In this document: piece after piece, positions 1 through 6,545 of the stretch
How positions within the stretch are numbered: the first letter of the stretch is position 1
Layout: every line of letters starts with the position of its first letter
Source: UBA7328 sp002471345
Lineage (GTDB): Bacteria > Bacteroidota > Bacteroidia > Chitinophagales > Saprospiraceae
Direction of reading: 5' to 3'
Assembly: GCA_964011275.1 (NCBI GenBank)
Contig: CAXGOB010000137.1
Coordinates: 1 to 6,657, forward strand
Length of the DNA: 6,657 nucleotides
The notes under the pieces: model-generated
Database searches by the model: none
Seen by the model: the letters and a program-made list of their open reading frames with translations, nothing else
Told to the model about the DNA's origin: nothing
Position numbers and translations under genes: made by a program

Positions 1-34
1 GTATTAAACACTATTATTTAAATTATAAACTGTC

Positions 35-196
35 TTAAGTAACGTAAGTCTTCACCCTTACTTCAGATGCACTGGAACCCAAGTCTCCATCTGTGTCATC
101 AAAACTTAGAAATATGATCATATCATTTTGACCAAAACCAACTGAAGAAGTTAAAAGAAACCCTGAGAAGAAGATGTTGAAAAGGTGTTTTGTCAT
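35..196 (-). CDS. Small ORF with signal peptide, 53 codons; possible gene remnant
   Basis: Reading from an ATG at 196 down to a TAA at 35-37, the first 23 residues form a good Sec signal: a basic start (MTKH), a hydrophobic stretch (LFNIFFSGFLLTSSV) and an end in GFGQ, a typical Bacteroidota cleavage context. Only about 30 residues follow, including FDDTDGDLGSS. A DGDLG stretch is common in larger secreted Bacteroidota proteins, so this may be a signal peptide joined to the remnant of such a protein; that is inference from memory. Bases 1-34 hold stops in all frames on this strand, so no continuation is visible within the window. It lies beyond the tRNA terminator and would need its own promoter; I found only a weak -7 match upstream. 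It could be a genuine small secreted protein, a decayed gene, or chance. I do not recognise a family. Confidence 0.35.
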   Translation of the reverse strand: MTKHLFNIFFSGFLLTSSVGFGQNDMIIFLSFDDTDGDLGSSASEVRVKTYVT

Positions 197-349
197 AAAG
201 TCTCAAATGGTGGGTAAAATAAAAATACTATAATTTTCACTTCGAATTTGACTTTATTCGAGGATCTGTTACGTACTTATAATAAGTGCTATTACATTCT
301 GTTAGGAATTGTACTAACCACAATTGTTGCTATAAAAACATAAAAAAAC

Positions 350-385
350 AATAAAAAAAAAGCCCTGAAAATTTCAGGGCTTTTT
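350..385 (-). terminator. Rho-independent terminator of tRNA-Asn
   Basis: The arms at 361-370 and 372-381 (AGCCCTGAAA and TTTCAGGGCT) form a near-perfect palindrome with a GC-rich base. Read on the minus strand, the hairpin starts a few bases after the tRNA 3' end and is followed by a run of about nine Us, from the A-run at 353-361. Five Ts also follow on the plus strand at 381-385, so it could act in both directions. Confidence 0.85.
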
Positions 386-386
386 G

Positions 387-460
387 CGCCTCTTCAAGGA
401 CTTGAACCTTGGACCTACGGATTAACAGTCCGGCGCTCTAACCAGCTGAGCTAAAGAGGC
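387..460 (-). tRNA. tRNA-Asn (anticodon GTT)
   Basis: The reverse complement folds as a standard cloverleaf. The acceptor arms GCCTCTT (460-454) and AAGAGGC (394-388) pair over seven bases. The D arm carries AGCTGGTTA, the anticodon loop carries GTT for asparagine, and the T arm carries GGTTCAAGTCC. The discriminator base is G at 387. CCA is not encoded and would be added after transcription, as is usual in this phylum. The total is 74 bases including the discriminator. It appears to be a single-gene unit, with a promoter immediately upstream and a terminator directly downstream. Confidence 0.97.
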
Positions 461-475
461 TTCTTTAATGGTGCG

Positions 476-507
476 CAAATTTACTTCCATAAATATTAAT
501 GCACAAT
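476..507 (-). promoter_or_regulatory. Bacteroidota-type sigma-A promoter for tRNA-Asn
   Basis: On the minus strand, TAAATTTG at 483-476 matches the -7 consensus TAnnTTTG exactly. ATTG at 507-504, 20 bases upstream, fits the -33 box (TTTG) with one mismatch. Transcription would begin near 470, about ten bases before the mature tRNA 5' end. Confidence 0.6.
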
Positions 508-545
508 CTTTTTGCTCAATATTTTTTCTTCTTTCATTTTAGTCA

Positions 546-573
546 TTTGACTTAATTAAAGAACATAGTTTTA
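546..573 (+). promoter_or_regulatory. Possible promoter for the lipoprotein gene pair
   Basis: TTTG at 546-549 is followed 16 bases later by TAGTTTTA at 566-573, one mismatch from TAnnTTTG. The spacing is shorter than the usual 19 or so, so this is a weak call. It is divergent from the tRNA promoter and is the only -33/-7-like pair I found upstream of the 622 gene. Confidence 0.3.
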
Positions 574-621
574 CAAGACATTCTTCATACGCTTATATTG
601 AGCAAATATTTATACTTTCTT

Positions 622-1878
622 ATGAAACATAGAAACTTTATTTTCATTTTTTCACTGCTTATAACCTTCTCTTGTAGTGATAAAGACAATCACGAAAGTG
701 CAATATTTGAAGTTGGTTTTGCACAAGAAGTTATTACTCCAATAGATACGGCTTTTATTGCAGGCCACTCTCATAATCGAATATTTGATGGAGTCAATGA
801 CGATATCTATGTCAAAGCGGCAGTAATATCCAATAGTCAAGAAAAGCTGGTATTCCTTAGCTTTGATTGTATTGGACTTTTGCATCCACAATTGTTAGAG
901 ATTAGAGCTTTAGTCAAGGAAGAGCAACCTGATTTTCCAATTCAGAATATTATGATGACTTCTACTCACACGCACTCTGGACCCGATGTTGTAGGGTTGT
1001 GGGGTAAGGACCTTTTACATTCTGGAGTAGATTCGAAGTATATGAATACATTAATAAGAAAGGCATCAAATGCTATATTATCAGCTGATAGAAAAGCCAA
1101 GTCTTGCAAAGCAGAATATGCAATTAGTGATCATGGAAATGAATGGGTATACAATATTTCAGAACCAGAAGAATTGGATAGATCTGTTACTGTACTTAGG
1201 TTCTTAAACGAAAAGTCAAACGTATTAACATTGACTAATTTTGCTTGTCATCCTACTTTTTTAGATGCGGTAAATGATAAAGTGAGTTCAGATTATGTAG
1301 GGGGATATTATAAAAAAATGAATGAGTCACAAGGTGGAGGTAACATGTTCATTCAAGGTTCTATTGGCGGGTGGGTGCAACCTGAACATGAAGAGAAAAC
1401 TCCCGCACAGGCATTTTTCAGAGGTGAAGAATTAGCAGATAAAGTCTTAGAAATTTTAGATAATAGTACTCCAGTCAAAGGAAATGAAATTAATGTTAAA
1501 ACCTCTATTTTTCCGATGCCTTTGGAAAATACTGGATTCTTAATGTTATCTAAAGCAGGTGTGATTTCAAGAGATTTTACAGATTCAGTTTCAACGGAAG
1601 TGGCTTATTTCGAGATTGGAAATGCATCATTCGCTACTCATCCAGGAGAAACTGTTCCTCAATTATCTCTGAGGACTAAAGAATTGATGCGAAATGACGG
1701 ACCAAAATTCATTGTTGGATTAGGTATGGATGCTTTAGGGTATATTCTAAAACCTTATTTTTTCGATGAAGAAAAAGAAATACCCCATAGCAAATATTTG
1801 TGTAGTGTAAGTGTTGGTCCTGAAACTCAAGAGCACATTTATAATGAACTTTCGAAACTTATAACAGAAAACAAATAA
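622..1878 (+). CDS. Neutral/alkaline ceramidase-family lipoprotein
   Basis: The family hydrolyses the amide bond of ceramide-type lipids with a single zinc ion. Numbering from a TTG at 598, I see HTHSGP at 124-129, ACHPT with His218, HPGE with Glu351 and GY with Tyr382. These match, in order, the His, His, Glu and Tyr zinc ligands known from Pseudomonas ceramidase, so the site looks complete. I prefer the ATG at 622 because it gives a compact lipoprotein signal (MKHRNFIFIF, then LITFSC) with the lipidated Cys at residue 18 of a 418-residue protein. The residues after Cys (SDKDNHE) are acidic, which may favour surface display. Classical enzymes are near 650-700 residues with a C-terminal Ig-like domain; this one has only the catalytic part, as many uncharacterised bacterial members do. 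The true substrate could be another N-acyl lipid. It lies six bases before the DUF2891 gene, probably in the same transcript. Confidence 0.85.
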   Translation: MKHRNFIFIFSLLITFSCSDKDNHESAIFEVGFAQEVITPIDTAFIAGHSHNRIFDGVNDDIYVKAAVISNSQEKLVFLSFDCIGLLHPQLLEIRALVKEEQPDFPIQNIMMTSTHTHSGPDVVGLWGKDLLHSGVDSKYMNTLIRKASNAILSADRKAKSCKAEYAISDHGNEWVYNISEPEELDRSVTVLRFLNEKSNVLTLTNFACHPTFLDAVNDKVSSDYVGGYYKKMNESQGGGNMFIQGSIGGWVQPEHEEKTPAQAFFRGEELADKVLEILDNSTPVKGNEINVKTSIFPMPLENTGFLMLSKAGVISRDFTDSVSTEVAYFEIGNASFATHPGETVPQLSLRTKELMRNDGPKFIVGLGMDALGYILKPYFFDEEKEIPHSKYLCSVSVGPETQEHIYNELSKLITENK

Positions 1879-1884
1879 AACAAG

Positions 1885-2991
1885 ATGATGACATTTAGGT
1901 GTTTGATTTCCCTAATTATCATTCTTTTATTGATTAGTTGCCAATCTCAAGTTACCGAGAAAGCAAATCTTGATAAAAAGGGTGAAAAAGATGTTTCAGA
2001 GATCTCTTTAGATATAAATGAGGCCAACAGACTAGCCAATTTACCCTTAGCATGTATACAGCATGAACTTCCATACAAATCAGGACTTACAATTGCTAAA
2101 GAAGGGGATCTTGCTATGCCAAAAGAACACCACCCAGCTTTTTATGGGTGTTTTGATTGGCATTCTGCAGTTCATGGACATTGGTCTTTGGTTTAACTTT
2201 TAAAAGCATTTCCAGAATTAGAAAAAAAGGATGAGGCAATCTCAATGTTAATGCAGAACCTCACAGCAGAAAACATAGGTAAAGAAGTTGCCTATTTCTC
2301 AATGAATGATCTGACAAAATCTTTTGAAAGGACATATGGTTGGGCTTGGATTTTCAAGTTGCAAGAAGAACTCCTGACATGGGAAAATGAAGTGGCTATT
2401 CAACTTTATAATAATCTTCAACCTCTAGCAGATCATTTGGTTAAATCCTATAAAGACTATTTACCGAAGTTGGTATATCCTATACGAGTAGGTGAACACA
2501 GTAATACAGCTTTCGGATTGAGCTTTGCTTATGATTATGCAATTGCTGTAGATGATAAGGCCTTTGCCAAAATTATAAAAGAGAGTGCCTTGCGATTTTA
2601 TAGCAATGATAAGAACTGTCCTATTTCCTGGGAGCCAAGCGGATACGACTTTTTGTCACCATGTCTTCAAGAAATAGATATAATGAGAAAAGTATTATCA
2701 GATTCTGAATTTGATAAATGGTCCTATTCATTCCTCCCAGAACTATTTAACAATTCTCTTGACTTAGAACCGGGAAAAGTGGTTGACAGATCTGATGGCA
2801 AGTTAGTCCACTTGGATGGATTAAATTTTTCAAGAGCTTGGTGTCTTTACTCACTTAGAGAGAATGATTTTGCTCATTCAATTGCAAATGAACATCTTGA
2901 ATATTCGCTTTCGAAGATAGCAGATGGCGATTATGCTGGGCAGCATTGGTTAGCATCATTTGCTTTATATGCTTTTAAATCTAAAAAATAG
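1885..2991 (+). pseudogene. DUF2891 lipoprotein gene interrupted by an in-frame TAA
   Basis: From the ATG at 1885 (another follows at 1888), the product starts with a lipoprotein signal (LIIILLLISC, Cys19). It then reads HHPAFYGCFDWHSAVHGHWSLV, the recognisable DUF2891 core, before TAA at 2194-2196 (codon 104). In the same frame translation resumes as LLKAFPELEKKDE and runs without another stop to TAG at 2989-2991. Later family-like blocks include SFERTYGWAWIFKLQEE, YPIRVGEHSNTAFGLSFAYDY, SWEPSGYDFLSPCLQE and LDGLNFSRAWCLY. The full frame would be 368 residues, normal for the family, so one codon is the only visible lesion; I remember Arg at that position (LVRLL) in relatives. Family function is unknown. 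A downstream restart (ATG at 2245) would lose the signal and the first conserved block, so the gene is probably inactive, unless the stop is read through or is a sequencing error. Confidence 0.85.
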
Positions 2992-3043
2992 AATCAGTTA
3001 CTATTTGATCACATTTTTAATGCCTTCCCTGTAGACGATAATG

Positions 3044-3051
3044 TACATTTG
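3044..3051 (+). promoter_or_regulatory. Possible -7 box just upstream of the ABC exporter gene
   Basis: TACATTTG matches TAnnTTTG exactly, but I see no TTTG 17-23 bases upstream; the nearest, at 3004-3007, is 36 bases away. If functional, transcription would start at about 3057, almost at the GTG start codon, giving a nearly leaderless mRNA. Confidence 0.25.
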
Positions 3052-3057
3052 CATTAA

Positions 3058-4848
3058 GTGAAGGAACTCGCAAAAATAAATGTATACCTGTGGAGGTATA
3101 AGTGGAGAATTATTTTAGGTGTCATATTTGTGGCGGCCCAGAATTATTTTAGAATTCTTATTCCACCCCAGTTTAGAAAAGCACTAGATAGTGCGATGTC
3201 AAGCCTAGAAGCATATCGTGGCACATCTGATCTGCTTCAAAAGGAAACCATAGTAAATAATGTTACTTCAGATTTGATGTATTATGCATTGTTTGTTATT
3301 GGATTTGCACTAGTCATGGGTTTTTTCATGTTTATGATGAGACAAACAGTAATCGTTGTTTCGAGACTAATTGAATATGATGTAAGAAAGGATATTTTTA
3401 ATCATTACGAAGAGTTGGATTCTTCTTTTTATAGTAAGAATACTACTGGTGATATGATGTCTCGTATTACCGAAGATGTTACTAAAGTGAGAATGTATTT
3501 GGGGCCTGGAATTCTTTATTGCCTCAATTTGGTTACGCTTTTCGTTTTGGCTATTTATTACATGTACAATGTAAATCCAAAGCTCACATTATATGCTTTG
3601 GCACCTATGCCTTTTTTGTCGGTCTCAATCTATATGGTGAGTTCATATATCAATAAAAAGAGTGAGGTTATTCAAATTCAACTGGCAAAACTGACATCTA
3701 TTTCTCAAGAAGTTTTTTCAGGCATCAGAGTAATCAAGTCTTATGTCAAAGAAGGGCAGTTTCAAGATTATTTTCAAAAAGAAACCAACGATTATAAAAT
3801 TAAATCCATGGACTTGGCCAGAGTCAATGCATTGTTTCATCCGTTGATGATGTTGTTGGTCTCTGGTAGTATATTACTAGTTGTTTTAGTAGGAGGAATA
3901 GAAGTTTCTAAAGGAAACATTACTCATGGAAACATCGCTGAGTTTATTATATATGTGACAATGCTAACATGGCCATTTACAGCTATAGGGTGGATTGTAA
4001 GTATTGTACAACAAGCTGAAGCATCACAGAAAAGAATCAATCAATTTTTAGATACTAAACCTGAAATTCAAAATAATGCACAGGAACATGTTAAGATTAG
4101 CGGTCATATAGTTTTTGATAATGTGTCCTTTACTTATGCAGAAAGTGGAATAATAGCATTAGATAAAGTTTCTTTCGAAGTAAAAAAAGGAGAAAAATTA
4201 GGTATAATTGGACGTACGGCAAGTGGAAAGACAACCATTGCAAATTTGATGTTGAGACTTAATGAAGTAACTGATGGCGAGATATTAATAGACGATAAAA
4301 ATATTAATGATCTTCATCTAAATGATCTTCGACAAAGTATTGGATATGTACCTCAAGATTCTTTTCTCTTTAGTGATACAATTAGCAAGAATGTTGCTTT
4401 TGGAAAATCAAAGGCCACAACAAATGAAATTCATGCCATTGCTAAAAGTGCGGCAGTGTATGATGATATAATGAATTTGCCTGAACAATTTGAAACAATA
4501 GTTGGAGAAAGAGGTGTAACTCTTTCTGGTGGCCAAAAGCAAAGAATATCAATAGCGAGAGCTTTAGTGAAAAACCCTGAGATAATTATTTTGGACGACT
4601 GTTTGTCCGCTGTGGACACCACGACGGAGCAGTTGATTTTAGGCCACCTTAATAATGAATTGGGAAGTAAAACTTGCTTGATTATCACTCATCGAATATA
4701 TAAGCATCTCACTTTTGATAAAATTATTGTGTTGGATGAGGGCAAATTAGTAGAATATGGTACACCTGAAGAACTCATAAATCAGGAAGGATTTTACTAC
4801 GAATTGCTTCAAAAGCAACAATATGAAGAGAAAATCATCGAAAATTAG
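3058..4848 (+). CDS. ABC exporter half-transporter (membrane domain fused to ATPase)
   Basis: An inner-membrane type IV ABC exporter subunit of 596 residues, full length for one membrane domain plus one ATPase domain. Membrane segments lie near residues 18-35, 74-95, 150-170, 175-195, 262-282 and 294-316. The ATPase domain carries an A-loop Tyr360, Walker A GRTASGKTT (385-393), Q-loop Gln433, signature LSGGQ (489-493), Walker B IIILD ending at Asp513, D-loop SAVD (517-520) and switch His545. Asp514 sits where the catalytic Glu is expected; ILDDCLSAVD is typical of the MdlA/BmrC-type subunits, which often pair with a second subunit, yet no partner is visible here. The GTG start at 3058 is supported by MKELAKINVYLWRYKWR, the usual N-terminal pattern for Bacteroidota homologues. 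The substrate cannot be predicted; lipids, drugs or peptides are all possible. It sits 66 bases after the lipoprotein pair with no terminator visible between them, so co-transcription is possible. Confidence 0.93.
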   Translation: MKELAKINVYLWRYKWRIILGVIFVAAQNYFRILIPPQFRKALDSAMSSLEAYRGTSDLLQKETIVNNVTSDLMYYALFVIGFALVMGFFMFMMRQTVIVVSRLIEYDVRKDIFNHYEELDSSFYSKNTTGDMMSRITEDVTKVRMYLGPGILYCLNLVTLFVLAIYYMYNVNPKLTLYALAPMPFLSVSIYMVSSYINKKSEVIQIQLAKLTSISQEVFSGIRVIKSYVKEGQFQDYFQKETNDYKIKSMDLARVNALFHPLMMLLVSGSILLVVLVGGIEVSKGNITHGNIAEFIIYVTMLTWPFTAIGWIVSIVQQAEASQKRINQFLDTKPEIQNNAQEHVKISGHIVFDNVSFTYAESGIIALDKVSFEVKKGEKLGIIGRTASGKTTIANLMLRLNEVTDGEILIDDKNINDLHLNDLRQSIGYVPQDSFLFSDTISKNVAFGKSKATTNEIHAIAKSAAVYDDIMNLPEQFETIVGERGVTLSGGQKQRISIARALVKNPEIIILDDCLSAVDTTTEQLILGHLNNELGSKTCLIITHRIYKHLTFDKIIVLDEGKLVEYGTPEELINQEGFYYELLQKQQYEEKIIEN

Positions 4849-4879
4849 AATTTCATTATATATATTACATTAGGATTTA

Positions 4880-4895
4880 GTGACCAAAGGGTCAC
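4880..4895. other. Short perfect inverted repeat between ABC exporter and PUR genes
   Basis: GTGACC (4880-4885) and GGTCAC (4890-4895) are separated by AAAG. No T-run follows on either strand, so it does not look like a terminator. It lies 52 bases before the GTG start of the PUR gene and could be an operator, an mRNA 5' hairpin, or chance. I did not find a clear promoter around it. Confidence 0.4.
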
Positions 4896-4946
4896 AACAG
4901 AAAGAATCTTAGTATTCGAATTATTCAATTTTAAAAATAACGCATC

Positions 4947-5387
4947 GTGGAACATAACGATTCGCAGCGCATGGAAAGCGTTTACTCTACAAAAGTTAGA
5001 GCTGGAAGAAGAAGAACCTACTTCTTTGACGTAAGACAAACAAAAGGTGAAGATTATTACATCACACTTACGGAAAGCACAAAAAAATTCAATGGTGATG
5101 GATACAATCGCCATAAGATCTTTTTGTATAAAGAGGATTTTAATAGATTCATGAAGGGACTAGAAGAGACCGTGACTCATGTAAAACAGAATCTAATGCC
5201 TGATTTTGATTACGAATTGTATGAAAAAAGGCAAGAAGAATGGGAGCAAAAAATAATAGCCGAAGGCGGAGATCCTAATGCACCTGCTCCAAAGAAAGCA
5301 CCTGAAGCTAGCACTGAAAGTGCAAGTGATAAAGGAGAATCTACTGATACAGAGGTCCCTGAGACCGAAGATGATATCAGTTGGTAG
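4947..5387 (+). CDS. PUR-family (DUF3276) nucleic-acid-binding protein
   Basis: Residues 11-90 are a single PUR repeat: SVYSTKVRAGRRRTYFFDVRQTK, DYYITLTES, then GYNRHKIFLYKEDFNRFMKGLEE. This fold binds single-stranded DNA and RNA, as in Borrelia BpuR, and is near-universal in Bacteroidota; one-repeat proteins act as dimers. The basic RAGRRR run (18-23) probably contacts nucleic acid. A charged helix (about 91-106) leads into a low-complexity tail rich in Ala, Pro, Glu, Ser and Thr (107-146) that ends in TEDDISW. The GTG start at 4947 gives a short MEHNDSQR leader like those of relatives; an internal ATG at 4971 also leaves the whole domain. No ribosome binding site is visible for either. It is probably cytoplasmic, transcribed alone, and ended by the stem-loop downstream. 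The cellular role in this phylum is not firmly known. Confidence 0.92.
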   Translation: MEHNDSQRMESVYSTKVRAGRRRTYFFDVRQTKGEDYYITLTESTKKFNGDGYNRHKIFLYKEDFNRFMKGLEETVTHVKQNLMPDFDYELYEKRQEEWEQKIIAEGGDPNAPAPKKAPEASTESASDKGESTDTEVPETEDDISW

Positions 5388-5419
5388 CCTACTGCTTAGA
5401 AATTAAATTATAACATAAT

Positions 5420-5460
5420 AAAAGGAAGTACTTAGTTTCAGGCTGAGTATTTCCTTTTTT
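5420..5460. terminator. Shared stem-loop terminator between convergent genes
   Basis: The arms 5421-5435 and 5443-5457 pair over 15 positions, including two G-U wobbles, around a seven-base loop (TTTCAGG). The sequence runs straight into Ts to 5460 on the plus strand, so it should end the PUR transcript. On the minus strand the A-rich 5418-5423 gives a weaker U-tract, so it can also serve the converging gene that ends at 5478. Confidence 0.88.
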
Positions 5461-5477
5461 GTAGCCCAACATGGGTT

Positions 5478-6017
5478 CTAGAACCCAGCGATACCATCTA
5501 TGCTCTTCTTGTTTCCTTGAATGATATCACCTACAAGTTTATCTCTTCCTTTATTTTCGCAATATTTATCATACACGTCTCTATCCCCTTTATATTCAAA
5601 CAAAGGAATGGACCATCCACAGCTATCTTGGATTCTATGAAGGTCGACTTTTATAATTGACCTGGTTCCAAGATGATTAGGAAAGTATGAAGCCATTTTT
5701 TTGAACGAATCTGAGCTAAATTTGATAACCTCGCCCTTTCCATATAGTCTTAAGCTTTTTGGTGGTCCATCAAAAGCAGTAAACATGATTGTAATTCTTT
5801 GATTTTCTTGTATGTGAGATACTGTTTCTATACCACTACCTGCCAAATCAAGATAAGCCACGGTTACACTGTCAATAATTCTAAATGTATCTAAGCCTTT
5901 TGGAGATAAATTAATAAGGCCATTTTTGGACAGTGGAGCGGTTGCAACAAAAAATATCTTTTGGGATTCTATCCAGTTCTTTTGCTTATTACTTATGTTT
6001 TCAAAAATCTTACCCAT
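5478..6017 (-). CDS. PNPOx-like FMN-binding split-barrel family protein
   Basis: This 179-residue cytoplasmic protein belongs to the pyridoxamine 5'-phosphate oxidase-like superfamily, whose members bind FMN (some bind F420 or haem) in a dimeric split barrel. Family blocks in order are FFVATAP (22-28), NLSPKG (36-41), AYLDLAGSGIET (54-65), RITIMFTAFDGPPKSLRLYGKG (74-95), DSCGWSIPL (131-139) and KSIDGI (171-176). The pattern matches the widespread bacterial group that is annotated only by superfamily and has no proven reaction, so it should not be read as PdxH. The length is normal for that group. The ATG at 6017 places the first conserved block at the usual distance, and a good promoter lies just upstream. 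It converges on the PUR gene and diverges from ridA. Confidence 0.85.
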   Translation of the reverse strand: MGKIFENISNKQKNWIESQKIFFVATAPLSKNGLINLSPKGLDTFRIIDSVTVAYLDLAGSGIETVSHIQENQRITIMFTAFDGPPKSLRLYGKGEVIKFSSDSFKKMASYFPNHLGTRSIIKVDLHRIQDSCGWSIPLFEYKGDRDVYDKYCENKGRDKLVGDIIQGNKKSIDGIAGF

Positions 6018-6031
6018 ATTCAGCTTTTGTA

Positions 6032-6062
6032 TAAAATTAGAATAAAAATTATTCGTCTCAAA
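6032..6062 (-). promoter_or_regulatory. Bacteroidota-type promoter of the split-barrel gene
   Basis: On the minus strand, TTTG at 6062-6059 is followed by exactly 19 bases and then TAATTTTA at 6039-6032, which matches TAnnTTTG at all but the last base. Transcription would start near 6025, a few bases before the ATG at 6017, so the leader is very short. Confidence 0.55.
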
Positions 6063-6111
6063 CCAATGTGAAACGTAGTTTAATTTTTCTTCATCTGATT
6101 CAAGGAAACCT

Positions 6112-6119
6112 TATTTTCG
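6112..6119 (+). promoter_or_regulatory. Possible -7 box of ridA
   Basis: TATTTTCG differs from TAnnTTTG at one position and lies 21 bases before the ridA ATG. No clear TTTG is found 17-23 bases upstream, only a T-rich stretch at 6083-6092, so the call is weak. Some promoter is expected here because the upstream gene points the other way. Confidence 0.3.
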
Positions 6120-6140
6120 CATTCTTTTAAATTAGAAAAA

Positions 6141-6521
6141 ATGAAAAAAGTAATATTCACTCCCAATGCTCCAGCTCCAGTAGGGCCATACAGTCAGGCT
6201 ATTATGCATGGTGATACGCTATACTGCTCTGGTCAGATAGCACTTAACCCTAAAACCGGAGAGTTAGTTACAAGTGATTTAGACACTGAAACTAGACTTG
6301 TTTTTTCCAATTTACAGGCAGTACTAGAAGCAGCAGATATGACATTTGATAATGTGGTAAAATGCTCAGTGTTCTTAAGTAGTATGGAATCATTCGGAGA
6401 AGTGAATAAAATTTATGCGGAATATTTTGATGAAGCAACGGCTCCCGCAAGAGAGACTGTAGAAGTTGCCAATCTTCCGAAATATGTCAACGTTGAGATT
6501 TCAGCTATAGCAATTAAATAA
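6141..6521 (+). CDS. ridA: RidA: reactive enamine/imine deaminase
   Basis: RidA hydrolyses 2-aminoacrylate and related enamines/imines released by PLP enzymes such as threonine dehydratase, forming a keto acid plus ammonia and protecting other PLP enzymes. The 126 residues are the normal length of this trimeric cytoplasmic protein. The N-terminus has APAPVGPYSQA with Tyr17. LYCSGQIALNPKTGELV follows, then APARETVEVANLPK with Arg104, the substrate-carboxylate-binding Arg (Arg105 in E. coli), and VEISAIA with Glu119. All residues expected for an active RidA, rather than the inactive Rid subfamilies, are present. The start is set by the family pattern MKKVIFTPNAPAP. It is probably co-transcribed with trpS, which begins 24 bases downstream with no terminator between. 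Confidence 0.96.
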   Translation: MKKVIFTPNAPAPVGPYSQAIMHGDTLYCSGQIALNPKTGELVTSDLDTETRLVFSNLQAVLEAADMTFDNVVKCSVFLSSMESFGEVNKIYAEYFDEATAPARETVEVANLPKYVNVEISAIAIK

Positions 6522-6545
6522 TAGCTTAACAAAGTTCTAACTCAG

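Noticed and set aside
275..287. AT-rich palindrome ACTTAT-A-ATAAGT in the spacer beyond the tRNA terminator
   Set aside because: A six-base AT palindrome is expected by chance in DNA of this composition, and nothing nearby suggests a regulator or attachment site.
361..460. tRNA 3' end as an integration (attachment) site
   Set aside because: No second copy of the tRNA 3' end, integrase or mobility gene is seen in the window.
598..621. TTG start for the ceramidase-family lipoprotein, adding eight residues (MSKYLYFL)
   Set aside because: The ATG at 622 gives a cleaner basic-hydrophobic-lipobox signal, and the extra residues would place a hydrophobic stretch before the positive charges.
652..891. 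Minus-strand ORF inside the ceramidase gene
   Set aside because: It is a shadow of a well-supported plus-strand gene; its translation is Cys/Ile-rich with no recognisable domain.
2245..2991. Treating the second half of the DUF2891 region as its own 248-residue gene
   Set aside because: It is in the same frame as the upstream part, separated by one stop codon only, and the family match continues directly across that stop; it lacks its own promoter and signal peptide.
4431..4688. Minus-strand ORF inside the ABC ATPase domain
   Set aside because: It lies opposite the conserved signature and Walker B coding region, and its translation shows no family features.
4845..5114. Minus-strand ORF opposite the PUR gene start
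   Set aside because: It is antisense to the conserved PUR domain; the Ser-rich run is simply the reverse of the Arg/Glu codon run.
5478..6521. A vitamin B6 gene pair (PdxH-like next to RidA)
   Set aside because: The split-barrel protein belongs to a broad superfamily without PdxH-specific motifs that I can identify, and the genes are divergent with separate promoters.
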